A stretch of 64,000 nucleotides of DNA from Anaeromassilibacillus sp. An200 (GTDB taxonomy: Bacteria; Bacillota; Clostridia; Oscillospirales; Acutalibacteraceae). Location: contig NZ_NFJU01000005.1 of the NCBI RefSeq assembly GCF_002160025.1, positions 62,001-126,000 on the forward strand, in the 5' to 3' direction. Both the position numbers and the translations under genes were made by a program. Below, in pieces: positions 34,413 through 42,125 of this stretch. The notes beneath the pieces were generated by a model, which searched no databases, was not told where the DNA came from, and saw only the letters and a program-made list of their open reading frames with translations. Numbering within the stretch: position 1 is the first letter of the stretch; each line of letters starts with the position of its first letter.

Positions 34413-35354
34413 TTATTTGCTGTCGTGCCTGTCTAAATACTGCTGATATTCGGACAGTACAAAGTCCTCGTATGCCCCCGCGATCTTGGCGATCCGCTTG
34501 TGTACCGCGCTGGCGGTCTTGTAGCCCACCCTGTCCGCGATCTCCTGCTCAGTATAGCCCTCCATGCGGAGCTTCAATATCTCCTTGTCGGTGTCGTTGA
34601 TATGCCCCGCCGCGAAGGTGTCAATCTGCATTTGGGACAGGACGGAGTTCTCAAAGTCCGCCCGCGGGTCTGCCACCTGGGAAAACTCGCCGCCGCTCTC
34701 CATCAGTTCCTCTAACGAGATGGCCTTGCCGGAGCGGTCGTGGTGCCATTTCCGCAAAAAGTCCTTCTTGACGGTGCTGCCCCGGCTGTCGTAGTCCTCC
34801 ACCGCCCGGTTCTCCCACATCGCGTCAATGACCGGCTGCCAGTTCTGCTCCGCGATCACCATGTCGGTCAGGTTCCCCACAAGGTTGCTGAATTGCTGGT
34901 AGGTCAGCCACGGCACCTCCATCCCCGGCGGCATATTGTACAGGCTCTGGAAGGAAAGACCGTTTTGCTCAAACTTCATACGGAGATAGGGGATGATGGC
35001 GTAGGACAGCCGCCACAGGGGGGAGTGGCCCGCGTATTGCTCCCGGTCGCCGGGAATGTCCCGGTAGTTCCCTCTGCGGTCTTTTACCTGAAAGAATTGC
35101 CACGCCGTCCAGGAATAGCAGTCCCACACCAGCAGCTTAAACATATCGTGCCGGATGATGGGGTCGTATTTGTCCGTCCGAAGCACCTCATAGGGGCTGC
35201 GGGGCAGGGTAAGGGCGGGCTTCCATTTCTCCGCCAGCTCCACCGGCAGGCTGTAAAACAGGGTCAGCCACGATTTATCATCGTCCTGCGGTATCTCGAT
35301 GATCTCTCCGGGCAGCACCACAAGGAAACCTTTGGGGCCGTTTTGCTGTGCCAT
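34413..35354 (-). CDS. Element regulator with sigma-70 region-4-like HTH
   Basis: 313 residues. The C-terminal ~70 residues (INDTDKEILKLRMEGYTEQEIADRVGYKTASAVHKRI) form a sigma-4/LuxR-type HTH. The long N-terminal part (WLTLFYSLPVELAEKWKPAL, WDCYSWTAWQFFQVKDRRGN, WRLSYAIIPYLRMKFEQNG) is typical of proteins found at the right end of clostridial mobilizable elements and has no known function. The start at 35354 has GGAGG 8 bases upstream. Probably the main transcription regulator of the element. Confidence 0.75.
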   Translation of the reverse strand: MAQQNGPKGFLVVLPGEIIEIPQDDDKSWLTLFYSLPVELAEKWKPALTLPRSPYEVLRTDKYDPIIRHDMFKLLVWDCYSWTAWQFFQVKDRRGNYRDIPGDREQYAGHSPLWRLSYAIIPYLRMKFEQNGLSFQSLYNMPPGMEVPWLTYQQFSNLVGNLTDMVIAEQNWQPVIDAMWENRAVEDYDSRGSTVKKDFLRKWHHDRSGKAISLEELMESGGEFSQVADPRADFENSVLSQMQIDTFAAGHINDTDKEILKLRMEGYTEQEIADRVGYKTASAVHKRIAKIAGAYEDFVLSEYQQYLDRHDSK

Positions 35355-35486
35355 GCGCGTCACCTCCGTTTCTGGCCCTCTACTCTATATGGCTTGGGAA
35401 GGGCCGGATTGTTCCAATGTTTCCAAACTTTTTTCAGATTTTTTGAAAAATTCCCGGATGGGAAAGGAATGGATGGGTTTACTACG

Positions 35487-35515
35487 ATTATAGCGGAAAA
35501 GTGGGAATAAGTCCA
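35487..35515 (-). promoter_or_regulatory. Promoter of the element operon
   Basis: On the minus strand TGGACT (35510-35515), 17-base spacer, TATAAT (35487-35492), about 130 bases upstream of the sigma-like gene and inside the right element end. Confidence 0.6.
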
Positions 35516-35540
35516 TTGTGTTTGAAACAGGCAAAAAGAG

Positions 35541-35574
35541 AAGCGGCACATGGATTCTCGTCCATGTGCCGCTT
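35541..35574. terminator. Perfect 14-bp hairpin near the right element end
   Basis: AAGCGGCACATGGA (35541-35554) and its exact complement (35561-35574) around TTCTCG. No long T-run follows, so it may insulate the element from outside transcription or be a structural site rather than a strict terminator. Confidence 0.5.
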
Positions 35575-35613
35575 GCCCCCGCTCCTGCCGGACAGCCGCC
35601 ATAATTTAGTTGT

Positions 35614-35658
35614 TCACTGTCTTATGGACTACCGGCTAACAGCGGTGTCAGCTTTTTT
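35614..35658 (+). repeat. Right attachment junction (attR-like) and split terminator arm
   Basis: Element end 35614-35637 is the inverted, imperfect partner of 25891-25914. Outside AA (35638-35639) the chromosomal arm GCGGTGTCAGCTTTTTT (35642-35658) is the exact reverse complement of 25870-25886. Joined without the element they make a 17-bp stem with a short A-rich loop, a classic bidirectional terminator for the convergent GNAT and GH20 genes. Confidence 0.7.
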
Positions 35659-35670
35659 CAGCAAAACGTC

Positions 35671-37539
35671 TTAGATTGCCCCGATCTCACTGGGCAGAAT
35701 GATGTTGTTCCAGTGCATGGAGGGAAGGTCCTCGCGGCCCTTCACAATTTCCTTGCCTTCGTACGGCAGACGCGGCTGCTCAAGCTCCTCGAGCGACGAT
35801 ACCTCGCCGGTCAGCCAGCCTTCCATGCGTGCGGAAGCGGAGCAAAGGCGCTCCTTCAGGCCGCCGATGCGCACGTCGAACGCATCCAGGCCGGCGGGAC
35901 GGTTTTCCATGAGCCACTGGCGGCGGAACAGCTCCGCAAAATGACCGACACGGCGCAGCAGCTCCGGCAGGACCTCTCCGGACTGGCGGATTGCCTCATC
36001 GCGGTCTCCGGCCAGATAAGCGGCGCGCAGATCAATCCCGACACGGCACTTGATTTCCAGCACCCGGCAGAGCGCGGCTTCCGTCTCAAAGAGAAAGTCC
36101 CACTCCCCGCCTTTTTCCGCTGCTTTTTCCAGCTTTTCAGCACAGGCGGCATAGTGAGCGGCGTAAGAATCCGGCTCTACATGCGCGTCAAACATTCCCT
36201 GGAGCACATCCTGGAACAGAAGATACTTGTGCGCGGTGACGGAGCAGCGGTTTTCGAGGTTTCCGGGGGTAAAATGCGGCTCATCGAGCAGCAGGAAATC
36301 ATCCCAGTCCGCATGGCAGGCAAAGCGGAAGCGGCTGCGCAGGCTGTCCTCCTGCGCCTGTCCGGCATAGCACAGCTCCGCCCAGTATTGCAGCGACGGG
36401 AGAATGGCAAAGAAGGAGGTTTCCCCGCCGTTGTCTCCCCAGGCGGTCACCAGGACCTCCTTCACGCCGTGCTCGACACAGCTCTCATGAGCCAGCTTTG
36501 TGACGCGGAAGGAGAACCGGTTATTCGGGCAGAAGCCTACCCATTTCCACGCGCCGCCCGCGAAAATGATATTCTTCGTCATCTCCGCATGCCGATCCAG
36601 CATGTTGTCATAGATGGATTTTTTCTCGGAATAATAATCCCAGTAAACCAGAGACACATCCTCCGGGATGGTTTCCGCGATGCGCGGATCCATCTTGCAG
36701 TCCTCGGCATAGTATTCGCCGCCCGCTGCCAGACGGAAGAACATATCGCTCCACATCATCGGATGCAGGCCGTGCTTGTTGGCCAGCTCATGCACACGGC
36801 TGAAATGATCCAGCATGATCTGCATTCTGTCACGGTAGCCATGCTGATCCAGATATTTTCCCAGACCGACCAGATGCGCCTCGTCCATGCCGATGTTGAT
36901 CCGGCGGCTTCTCACACACGAGGAGAACTGACGGAACATCGCGTCGATCAGCTCATACGTCTTATCCTCTCCGGCCAGAAGGATATCGTCGAGGTCGTGC
37001 ACATCGCGGAATACACGCCAGCGGAAAATCTGGCGCAGATGGGCCAGCGTCTGGATCGCGGGAACCAGCTCGATGCCGAAGGAATCCGCGAAATCATCCA
37101 TCCAGCGCAGATCCTCCGCCGTATAGCGGCCGCGTCCCCAGCCAAAGTATGGATAATCCGGAAGCTCATAAACGTCCTCAATGTAAAGCTGAAGCACCGT
37201 ATAGCCCATGCGTGCCAGATTTACGACCAATTTGCTAAAACCGTCCCGGTTGAGCACCGCACCGCGGGAGCAGTCGGCCATCAGGCCCAGATCGCGATAG
37301 GCCGGCGTTTCCTCCACAGAGAAATCCTTTCCAGAGGCCAATCCTTCCTCAAGCAGCGTCAGCGCACGGCCGAAATACGCTTCGCGCCCGAGACGCATCT
37401 GCACATTTCCTTTCTCGCACGAAACCGCAATACCTTTCCCTTCATGGGAAACCGTCACCTTGTCCCCGTCAAAAGGAAGCTTTCCTTCTTTGTAAAACCA
37501 AGAGAGCATTTTTTCTTCCCGCTGGGTTAAGCCCTTCAT
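35671..37539 (-). CDS. GH20 beta-N-acetylhexosaminidase
   Basis: 622 residues, no signal peptide. The catalytic barrel begins near residue 85 (YRDLGLMADCSRGAVLNRDGF), and the GH20 catalytic Asp-Glu pair is at Asp219-Glu220 in NIGMDEAHLVGLG. Later barrel motifs are MMWSDMFFRL and VLVTAWGDNGGETSFF, followed by a C-terminal helical domain. It removes terminal GlcNAc or GalNAc by substrate-assisted catalysis, here probably from imported oligosaccharides. It is convergent with the GNAT gene across the inserted element and precedes a heparinase-like gene set. Confidence 0.9.
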   Translation of the reverse strand: MKGLTQREEKMLSWFYKEGKLPFDGDKVTVSHEGKGIAVSCEKGNVQMRLGREAYFGRALTLLEEGLASGKDFSVEETPAYRDLGLMADCSRGAVLNRDGFSKLVVNLARMGYTVLQLYIEDVYELPDYPYFGWGRGRYTAEDLRWMDDFADSFGIELVPAIQTLAHLRQIFRWRVFRDVHDLDDILLAGEDKTYELIDAMFRQFSSCVRSRRINIGMDEAHLVGLGKYLDQHGYRDRMQIMLDHFSRVHELANKHGLHPMMWSDMFFRLAAGGEYYAEDCKMDPRIAETIPEDVSLVYWDYYSEKKSIYDNMLDRHAEMTKNIIFAGGAWKWVGFCPNNRFSFRVTKLAHESCVEHGVKEVLVTAWGDNGGETSFFAILPSLQYWAELCYAGQAQEDSLRSRFRFACHADWDDFLLLDEPHFTPGNLENRCSVTAHKYLLFQDVLQGMFDAHVEPDSYAAHYAACAEKLEKAAEKGGEWDFLFETEAALCRVLEIKCRVGIDLRAAYLAGDRDEAIRQSGEVLPELLRRVGHFAELFRRQWLMENRPAGLDAFDVRIGGLKERLCSASARMEGWLTGEVSSLEELEQPRLPYEGKEIVKGREDLPSMHWNNIILPSEIGAI

Positions 37540-37586
37540 TTTTCATTCCTCCCTAAGGCAAAATATCCGTTGTCCAGACAGCACCT

Positions 37587-37615
37587 ACTGTACCATAGGA
37601 TGCAGTAAAAATCAA
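37587..37615 (-). promoter_or_regulatory. Promoter of the GH20 gene
   Basis: On the minus strand TTGATT (37610-37615), 17-base spacer, TACAGT (37587-37592), about 48 bases before the start codon. Confidence 0.7.
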
Positions 37616-37660
37616 TTTTTTTCGAGAAATATTTAGAAAAAATCATGGTAAAAAACATTT

Positions 37661-39460
37661 TCAGCGGATACGGATGGAAAGCCGATCGGAAAACGGAAGA
37701 ACAATGCGGTAAAGCGTGTCGGGCCAGGCCAGCCGCAGGCGCGCGTTCTGGATGGAAAGAATCTCCACGCGGGGAGATTCCGTCAAACCCTCACAGAGGA
37801 TTTCTCCCAGTGCTCCGGCGGCAATCCGGCCGCCCCCAAGGATTTCCGGCTTTTCCTGAAGCAGCAGGTGCATGTCCGCACGGCGATAAGAACCCCGGCA
37901 CTCATCCTCCAGGCGCAGCCCCTCCGGCAAAAGCGTGACCACGCGCCGGAAGGATTCCAGCCCGGCCTGCTCCGGCCAGGCGGCGGAAAGCTCCATGGAC
38001 ACGCAGAACCCGCCGTCCGGCTGGGAAACCTGCACCTCGCGCGCACGGAAGGCCGCGCCGTCGCACTGCATCACGCCGTCAAAGTCCGGCAGGTTGTGGT
38101 AGGAGGACTGCATCGTCCAGATTTCATAGCGCTGCGGGGAGAAGGTTTTTCGGCAGTAGGTTTCCACACCGAGATCAATCAGGAAGGGCTTGCCGTCCCG
38201 GTACAGGATCACACTTCCCACATCGTTGTGATTATGGCTGTCCGCGTTGTTCCCTCCCTTGACAGCCAGCTGCCATACACCGCGCCGCGCTGTATACACA
38301 CCGTTGCTGGGATAGAGGGCGCCGGCGGCAGGGGGGTTCTTCCCCGCGCGCTCCGCATACTGTGCCATCTCGCCCGCATGATCCAGCTCCAGCAGCTGCT
38401 CCCACAGGCTGATCCGCATCACGTCCCCATCCTCCTGCGGATCGGAAAGCGACTCCAGCCAGTCGCGGGCCGCAAAGGATGCCATCTCCCCGTTTCCCGT
38501 GCGAACCGCGAAAAGATAATCCCTCGCGCCTCGCCGTCCCGCAACAGGAGAACAGTCGGCAAAGTTGAAATAATAGATCCCATCCACATGCATGTGATAA
38601 ATGTAGGACGCCATGTTCGCAATCTTCTTTTCCTTCCAGACAGAATCAAAGACGCCCGGCGCGGCAAGCTCTACAATCCGCAGGCAGCTGAACAAGCACA
38701 GCGCCGCATGACCGTAATACTGCGCCCCCTCGCTGCAGCAGCCGTCCTCCCCGTAATCCTTCAAAAAGCAGTCCAGCGACCGGCACGCCTGCCCGATCAC
38801 ACGGCGGCGCACCGTCTCATCGAAGGGCAGGGTAAATGCGCACAGGAGCACGTTCTGCGTGCACCAGGGTGTCCAGTTGTTCATTTCCTCGTCCCCGTTT
38901 CCCATCCACCAGAAATGCTCCGTCAGATACGGGGTCAGGATGCGCCGGTTTACCTCCAGAAAGATCCGATCCCGCACCGGCTGCGACAGATGATCCGCAA
39001 GGACAGCGGCGGCACAGGAAAGCAGTGCGCCGGTCTCCGCGGCAAAGAGGTCGACAACAGGCCGGGAGACATCCGGCCACGGAGCCTGCGGCGCATCCCG
39101 CACATAGGAATTGTGAGCCGGAAGCTGCCAGGCGCTCTCCTCGCACAGCGCCCAAATGGTATTGACCGCCTCCTCCAGCCACCGGGAATCCTCTTTCAGC
39201 AGGAAGCCGCACACCAGATCCGTCAGCCGCCGCCTGCGCGGAAAATAGAGGCCTTCAAAGTGCGCGCGGTCTCCGATGCGGGAAAAGGCCAGCCAGTCAC
39301 TTGCCAGAATACGGGACAGCGGCGTCTGCGCGGCGCGCGCCGCGCGGGTCAGTGTCAGTTCGCGTTCCTTCTCCGGCAGATGCTCCAGGTGTGCATGCGA
39401 AGGCATGGGGCAAACGGGATGCAAAATCTGCGGGAGAGAACTCAGCTTTTCTTCAAACAT
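37661..39460 (-). CDS. Heparinase II/III family protein
   Basis: 599 residues. N-terminal alpha/alpha toroid with EEMNNWTPWCTQNVLLCAF (N-N-W motif with the family Asn), YGEDGCCSEGAQYYGHAAL (conserved C-S-E-G-x-x-Y, catalytic Tyr region) and a beta-sheet domain with NNADSHNHNDVGSVILYRDG (catalytic/metal His). These match the heparinase II/III polysaccharide lyase fold. The start at 39460 has AAGGAG. There is no signal peptide, so unsaturated oligosaccharides or glycosides in the cytoplasm are more likely substrates than intact heparin. Confidence 0.88.
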   Translation of the reverse strand: MFEEKLSSLPQILHPVCPMPSHAHLEHLPEKERELTLTRAARAAQTPLSRILASDWLAFSRIGDRAHFEGLYFPRRRRLTDLVCGFLLKEDSRWLEEAVNTIWALCEESAWQLPAHNSYVRDAPQAPWPDVSRPVVDLFAAETGALLSCAAAVLADHLSQPVRDRIFLEVNRRILTPYLTEHFWWMGNGDEEMNNWTPWCTQNVLLCAFTLPFDETVRRRVIGQACRSLDCFLKDYGEDGCCSEGAQYYGHAALCLFSCLRIVELAAPGVFDSVWKEKKIANMASYIYHMHVDGIYYFNFADCSPVAGRRGARDYLFAVRTGNGEMASFAARDWLESLSDPQEDGDVMRISLWEQLLELDHAGEMAQYAERAGKNPPAAGALYPSNGVYTARRGVWQLAVKGGNNADSHNHNDVGSVILYRDGKPFLIDLGVETYCRKTFSPQRYEIWTMQSSYHNLPDFDGVMQCDGAAFRAREVQVSQPDGGFCVSMELSAAWPEQAGLESFRRVVTLLPEGLRLEDECRGSYRRADMHLLLQEKPEILGGGRIAAGALGEILCEGLTESPRVEILSIQNARLRLAWPDTLYRIVLPFSDRLSIRIR

Positions 39461-39515
39461 ATCCCCTATCTCCTTAAAAAGCCGCCCTATGCGCAAAAGG
39501 ACGCAGAGAAGCGTT

Positions 39516-40670
39516 TCAAAGCACCCAGCGGTAAATTCCGTTGCGCAGCATGCGTCTGGCGCAATCGTTTTCCCTGTCAATCTGCGCCGTCATAATAAGC
39601 GCGCAGACCTTCTCCTCAGGATGAATCTCCATATAGGTCCCAGCCCAGCCGTCCCAACCGTACTCACCCTTCCGGCAGACGACGCACTGCTCCTGCGGGC
39701 TTTCCAAAATCCGCATCAGATTGCCGTAGGTATATCCGCGCAGACGCGGCCAATCGAAGGTTTCCTGCTGGCGCGGTGTGAGATGACCCGAGCGCAGGAA
39801 GCGCACGGTCGCGGGATGCAGATAGCGGCGGCCGCCGCTTGTCCCCTCCCGCATGAGCATCGTCATGAAAGCGGCATAATCCTTCGCGGTGGAGACCAAC
39901 CCCGCTCCGCCCGACTGGAACGCCGGCTCAGTCTCGGAATCGAGGATCACCAGATGCTTGTCGTGGTAGGGAACCGGTTCGCTGCCGGAGGGCATCCGGT
40001 AAATTACCGCAAGCCGATCCTTTTTCTCCGGCGGGATGAAAAATCCGGTATCCTCCATGCCAAGCGGCTCAAAAAATTCACGGCGCAGATATTCCCCAAA
40101 CCGCATGCCCGACACAACCTCCACGACCGCGCCGAGAACATCCGCGGACGCACCGTACCGCCAGCGCGTGCCGGGCTGGAACACCAGCGGCGTCTGGGCG
40201 ATGCGGTTGGCCAGTTCCACGGTGCCGAAGGCGCCCGGCCCCTCGGCTTTGGCCATCGCCTCCTCAAATAAGCGGCTCATCTCCGGCGTTTCCTCTCCCT
40301 CGGGATACGGAATCCCGGAGGTCATGTTGAGCAGATCCTGGATGGTGATCTCACTCTGGCGCGGCACAAGCCGTCCATCCTCGCGCACCGGCTGTTCGCG
40401 GAACGCGGGGAGATACCGCGTCAGCGGATCCATCAAATCCAGCAGACCGTCCTCCCACAGCTTCATCACAGCCGCCGCGGTAACAGGCTTGCTCATGGAA
40501 TACAGATGAAAGATCGTATCTTCCCGCGCGGGGATGTTGCGCTCTTTATCCGCATAACCCGCTGTTCTGGAATACACCGTTTCGCCGTCCCGCTGCACCA
40601 GCACGTTCAGACACATGTAATCTCCCTGTCGGCACAGGCTGTCGATCAGGCTGTCCAACTTTTCTCTCAT
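39516..40670 (-). CDS. Serine hydrolase / beta-lactamase family protein
   Basis: 384 residues of the class C beta-lactamase/esterase fold. S-x-x-K nucleophile motif in FHLYSMSKPVTAAAV, Tyr motif at WRYGASADVLGAVVEVVSG (Y-x-A/S form), and a late W-D-G-W-A-G in place of the K-T-G loop. Cytoplasmic, so a peptidase or esterase role on small molecules is more likely than antibiotic resistance. It is 55 bases upstream of the heparinase-like gene and probably in one operon with it. Confidence 0.85.
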   Translation of the reverse strand: MREKLDSLIDSLCRQGDYMCLNVLVQRDGETVYSRTAGYADKERNIPAREDTIFHLYSMSKPVTAAAVMKLWEDGLLDLMDPLTRYLPAFREQPVREDGRLVPRQSEITIQDLLNMTSGIPYPEGEETPEMSRLFEEAMAKAEGPGAFGTVELANRIAQTPLVFQPGTRWRYGASADVLGAVVEVVSGMRFGEYLRREFFEPLGMEDTGFFIPPEKKDRLAVIYRMPSGSEPVPYHDKHLVILDSETEPAFQSGGAGLVSTAKDYAAFMTMLMREGTSGGRRYLHPATVRFLRSGHLTPRQQETFDWPRLRGYTYGNLMRILESPQEQCVVCRKGEYGWDGWAGTYMEIHPEEKVCALIMTAQIDRENDCARRMLRNGIYRWVL

Positions 40671-40777
40671 TTTTCTGCATCTTCCTTTCCCTGCCGTCAA
40701 ATACGGCACATTCTCCTCCCGGCTCCCGCCCGGTGCGGGATTCGGTGCGCGGGAAACGTTCTTTCCCGCTGTTTTTT

Positions 40778-40807
40778 ATGATATCATTGCAAAGGTGCGC
40801 GGTGCAA
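40778..40807 (-). promoter_or_regulatory. Promoter of the serine hydrolase-heparinase operon
   Basis: On the minus strand TTGCAC (40802-40807), 18-base spacer, TATCAT (40778-40783), about 110 bases before the serine hydrolase start. Confidence 0.6.
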
Positions 40808-40819
40808 GAAAATTTTTTG

Positions 40820-40863
40820 TATAAAAATAAAAAATCTCCCCCGGCGTAATACCAGGGGAGATT
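40820..40863 (-). terminator. Terminator of the purL-alr operon
   Basis: The arms of 40833-40841 and 40855-40863 (AATCTCCCC with GGGGAGATT) are followed on the minus strand by a T-rich run. It is about 30 bases past the alr stop. Confidence 0.8.
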
Positions 40864-40895
40864 GTATGGAAGCTTTGCAAGAAAGGTTTATGTTT

Positions 40896-42083
40896 TTAGG
40901 GCGTGAGATGGTGCATCCGGTTCTCCACGGAGATTGGACGACCCCTGCGCAGGTACACGCGGGGAACACGGCGGCTCACACCGCAGATCAATTCATATCC
41001 GATCGTGCCGATCAGGGAGGCCAGCTCGTCAGCGGAGGGATCCCGGCCAAACAGCACCACTTCGCTGCCTACTTTGGCCTCGGGAATGTCCGTCAGATCA
41101 ATCATCAGCTGGTCCATGCAGATCCGACCGATCACCGGCGCGCGCTTGCCGCAGACTGTCACCCAGCTTTTTCCAAAGAGGGCGCGAGGATAGCCGTCCG
41201 CGTAGCCCGCGGGCACCGTGCCCACAATCATGTTGCGGTCGGCGGTAAAGCACCGGCCATAGCTGACGGTAGTTCCTTCCTCCACCTGTTTCACGAGGGA
41301 AACCATGCTTTTCAGGCACATGGCAGGGCGGGAGGAAAGCGGATGCTGCATCTCAAAGGAGGGCTGAAGGCCGTACAGGATGATCCCCGGGCGCACCATA
41401 TCCAGCTGAAACTCGGGATAGTCGAGCAGGCCCGCCGAGTTGGCACAATGGCGCAGGCGGAAGGTTACGCGGCGCTGCTCCAAAAGGGAAATGGCGTGGG
41501 TGAAGATCCGGAACTGACGCGCCGTGTAATAGCCGCCGTCTTCCCCGCCGTCCGCGACGGAGAAGTGGGTAAAGATCCCCTCCGGAATAATCCCCGGAAG
41601 CTGGCTGGCACGCTGCATCTCGTCGATGCTTGCCCGGTCGCGCTCCTTGTCCTGATACAGAAAGCCGATGCGGCTCATGCCGGTATCCACCGCGATGTGG
41701 CCTTTGACGGTATAGCCGCCGCGCTGGGCGACATCGGAAAGGCGCAGCGCATAGTCGAGCGAGAGAATGGCCTGCGAGAAATTCCCGGAGCACAGCCGCA
41801 TGGCCAGTTCCGGCGGCGTGTAGCCCAGAATCAGGACCGGCAGGCGGATCCCGGCGCCGCGCAGCTCCTCGGCCTCCTCCAGATTGGAGACGGCCAGCCA
41901 ATCCGCACCCATGGCCTCATATTCCTTTGCGACGGTGACGGAACCATGACCATAGGCGTCGGCCTTCACCACACAGCACAGCTTGGTGCCGGGATTCAGG
42001 CGCTTCTGGATTTCGCGGAAATTATAGGCGACGGCATCCAGATCAATCTCCGCCCACGTCCGGCGGATAAAGTCCAAGTTCAT
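40896..42083 (-). CDS. alr: Alanine racemase
   Basis: 395 residues. PLP Lys40 in VVKADAYGHG, the barrel motif HIAVDTGMSRIGF, and the C-terminal domain with the catalytic Tyr region VPAGYADGYPRAL and GRICMDQLMIDLT. It interconverts L- and D-alanine for peptidoglycan, and possibly for spore germination control. It lies 42 bases after purL in the same direction; the pairing with a purine gene is unusual but clear. Confidence 0.96.
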   Translation of the reverse strand: MNLDFIRRTWAEIDLDAVAYNFREIQKRLNPGTKLCCVVKADAYGHGSVTVAKEYEAMGADWLAVSNLEEAEELRGAGIRLPVLILGYTPPELAMRLCSGNFSQAILSLDYALRLSDVAQRGGYTVKGHIAVDTGMSRIGFLYQDKERDRASIDEMQRASQLPGIIPEGIFTHFSVADGGEDGGYYTARQFRIFTHAISLLEQRRVTFRLRHCANSAGLLDYPEFQLDMVRPGIILYGLQPSFEMQHPLSSRPAMCLKSMVSLVKQVEEGTTVSYGRCFTADRNMIVGTVPAGYADGYPRALFGKSWVTVCGKRAPVIGRICMDQLMIDLTDIPEAKVGSEVVLFGRDPSADELASLIGTIGYELICGVSRRVPRVYLRRGRPISVENRMHHLTP

Positions 42084-42125
42084 CAGCTTGCCTCCTTGCA
42101 GATGGTAAACAGGATCAGAAACACA

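Noticed and set aside
39516-40670. Beta-lactamase antibiotic resistance
   Set aside because: No signal peptide and a non-classical third motif; the class C fold is shared by many esterases and peptidases, so resistance is not supported.
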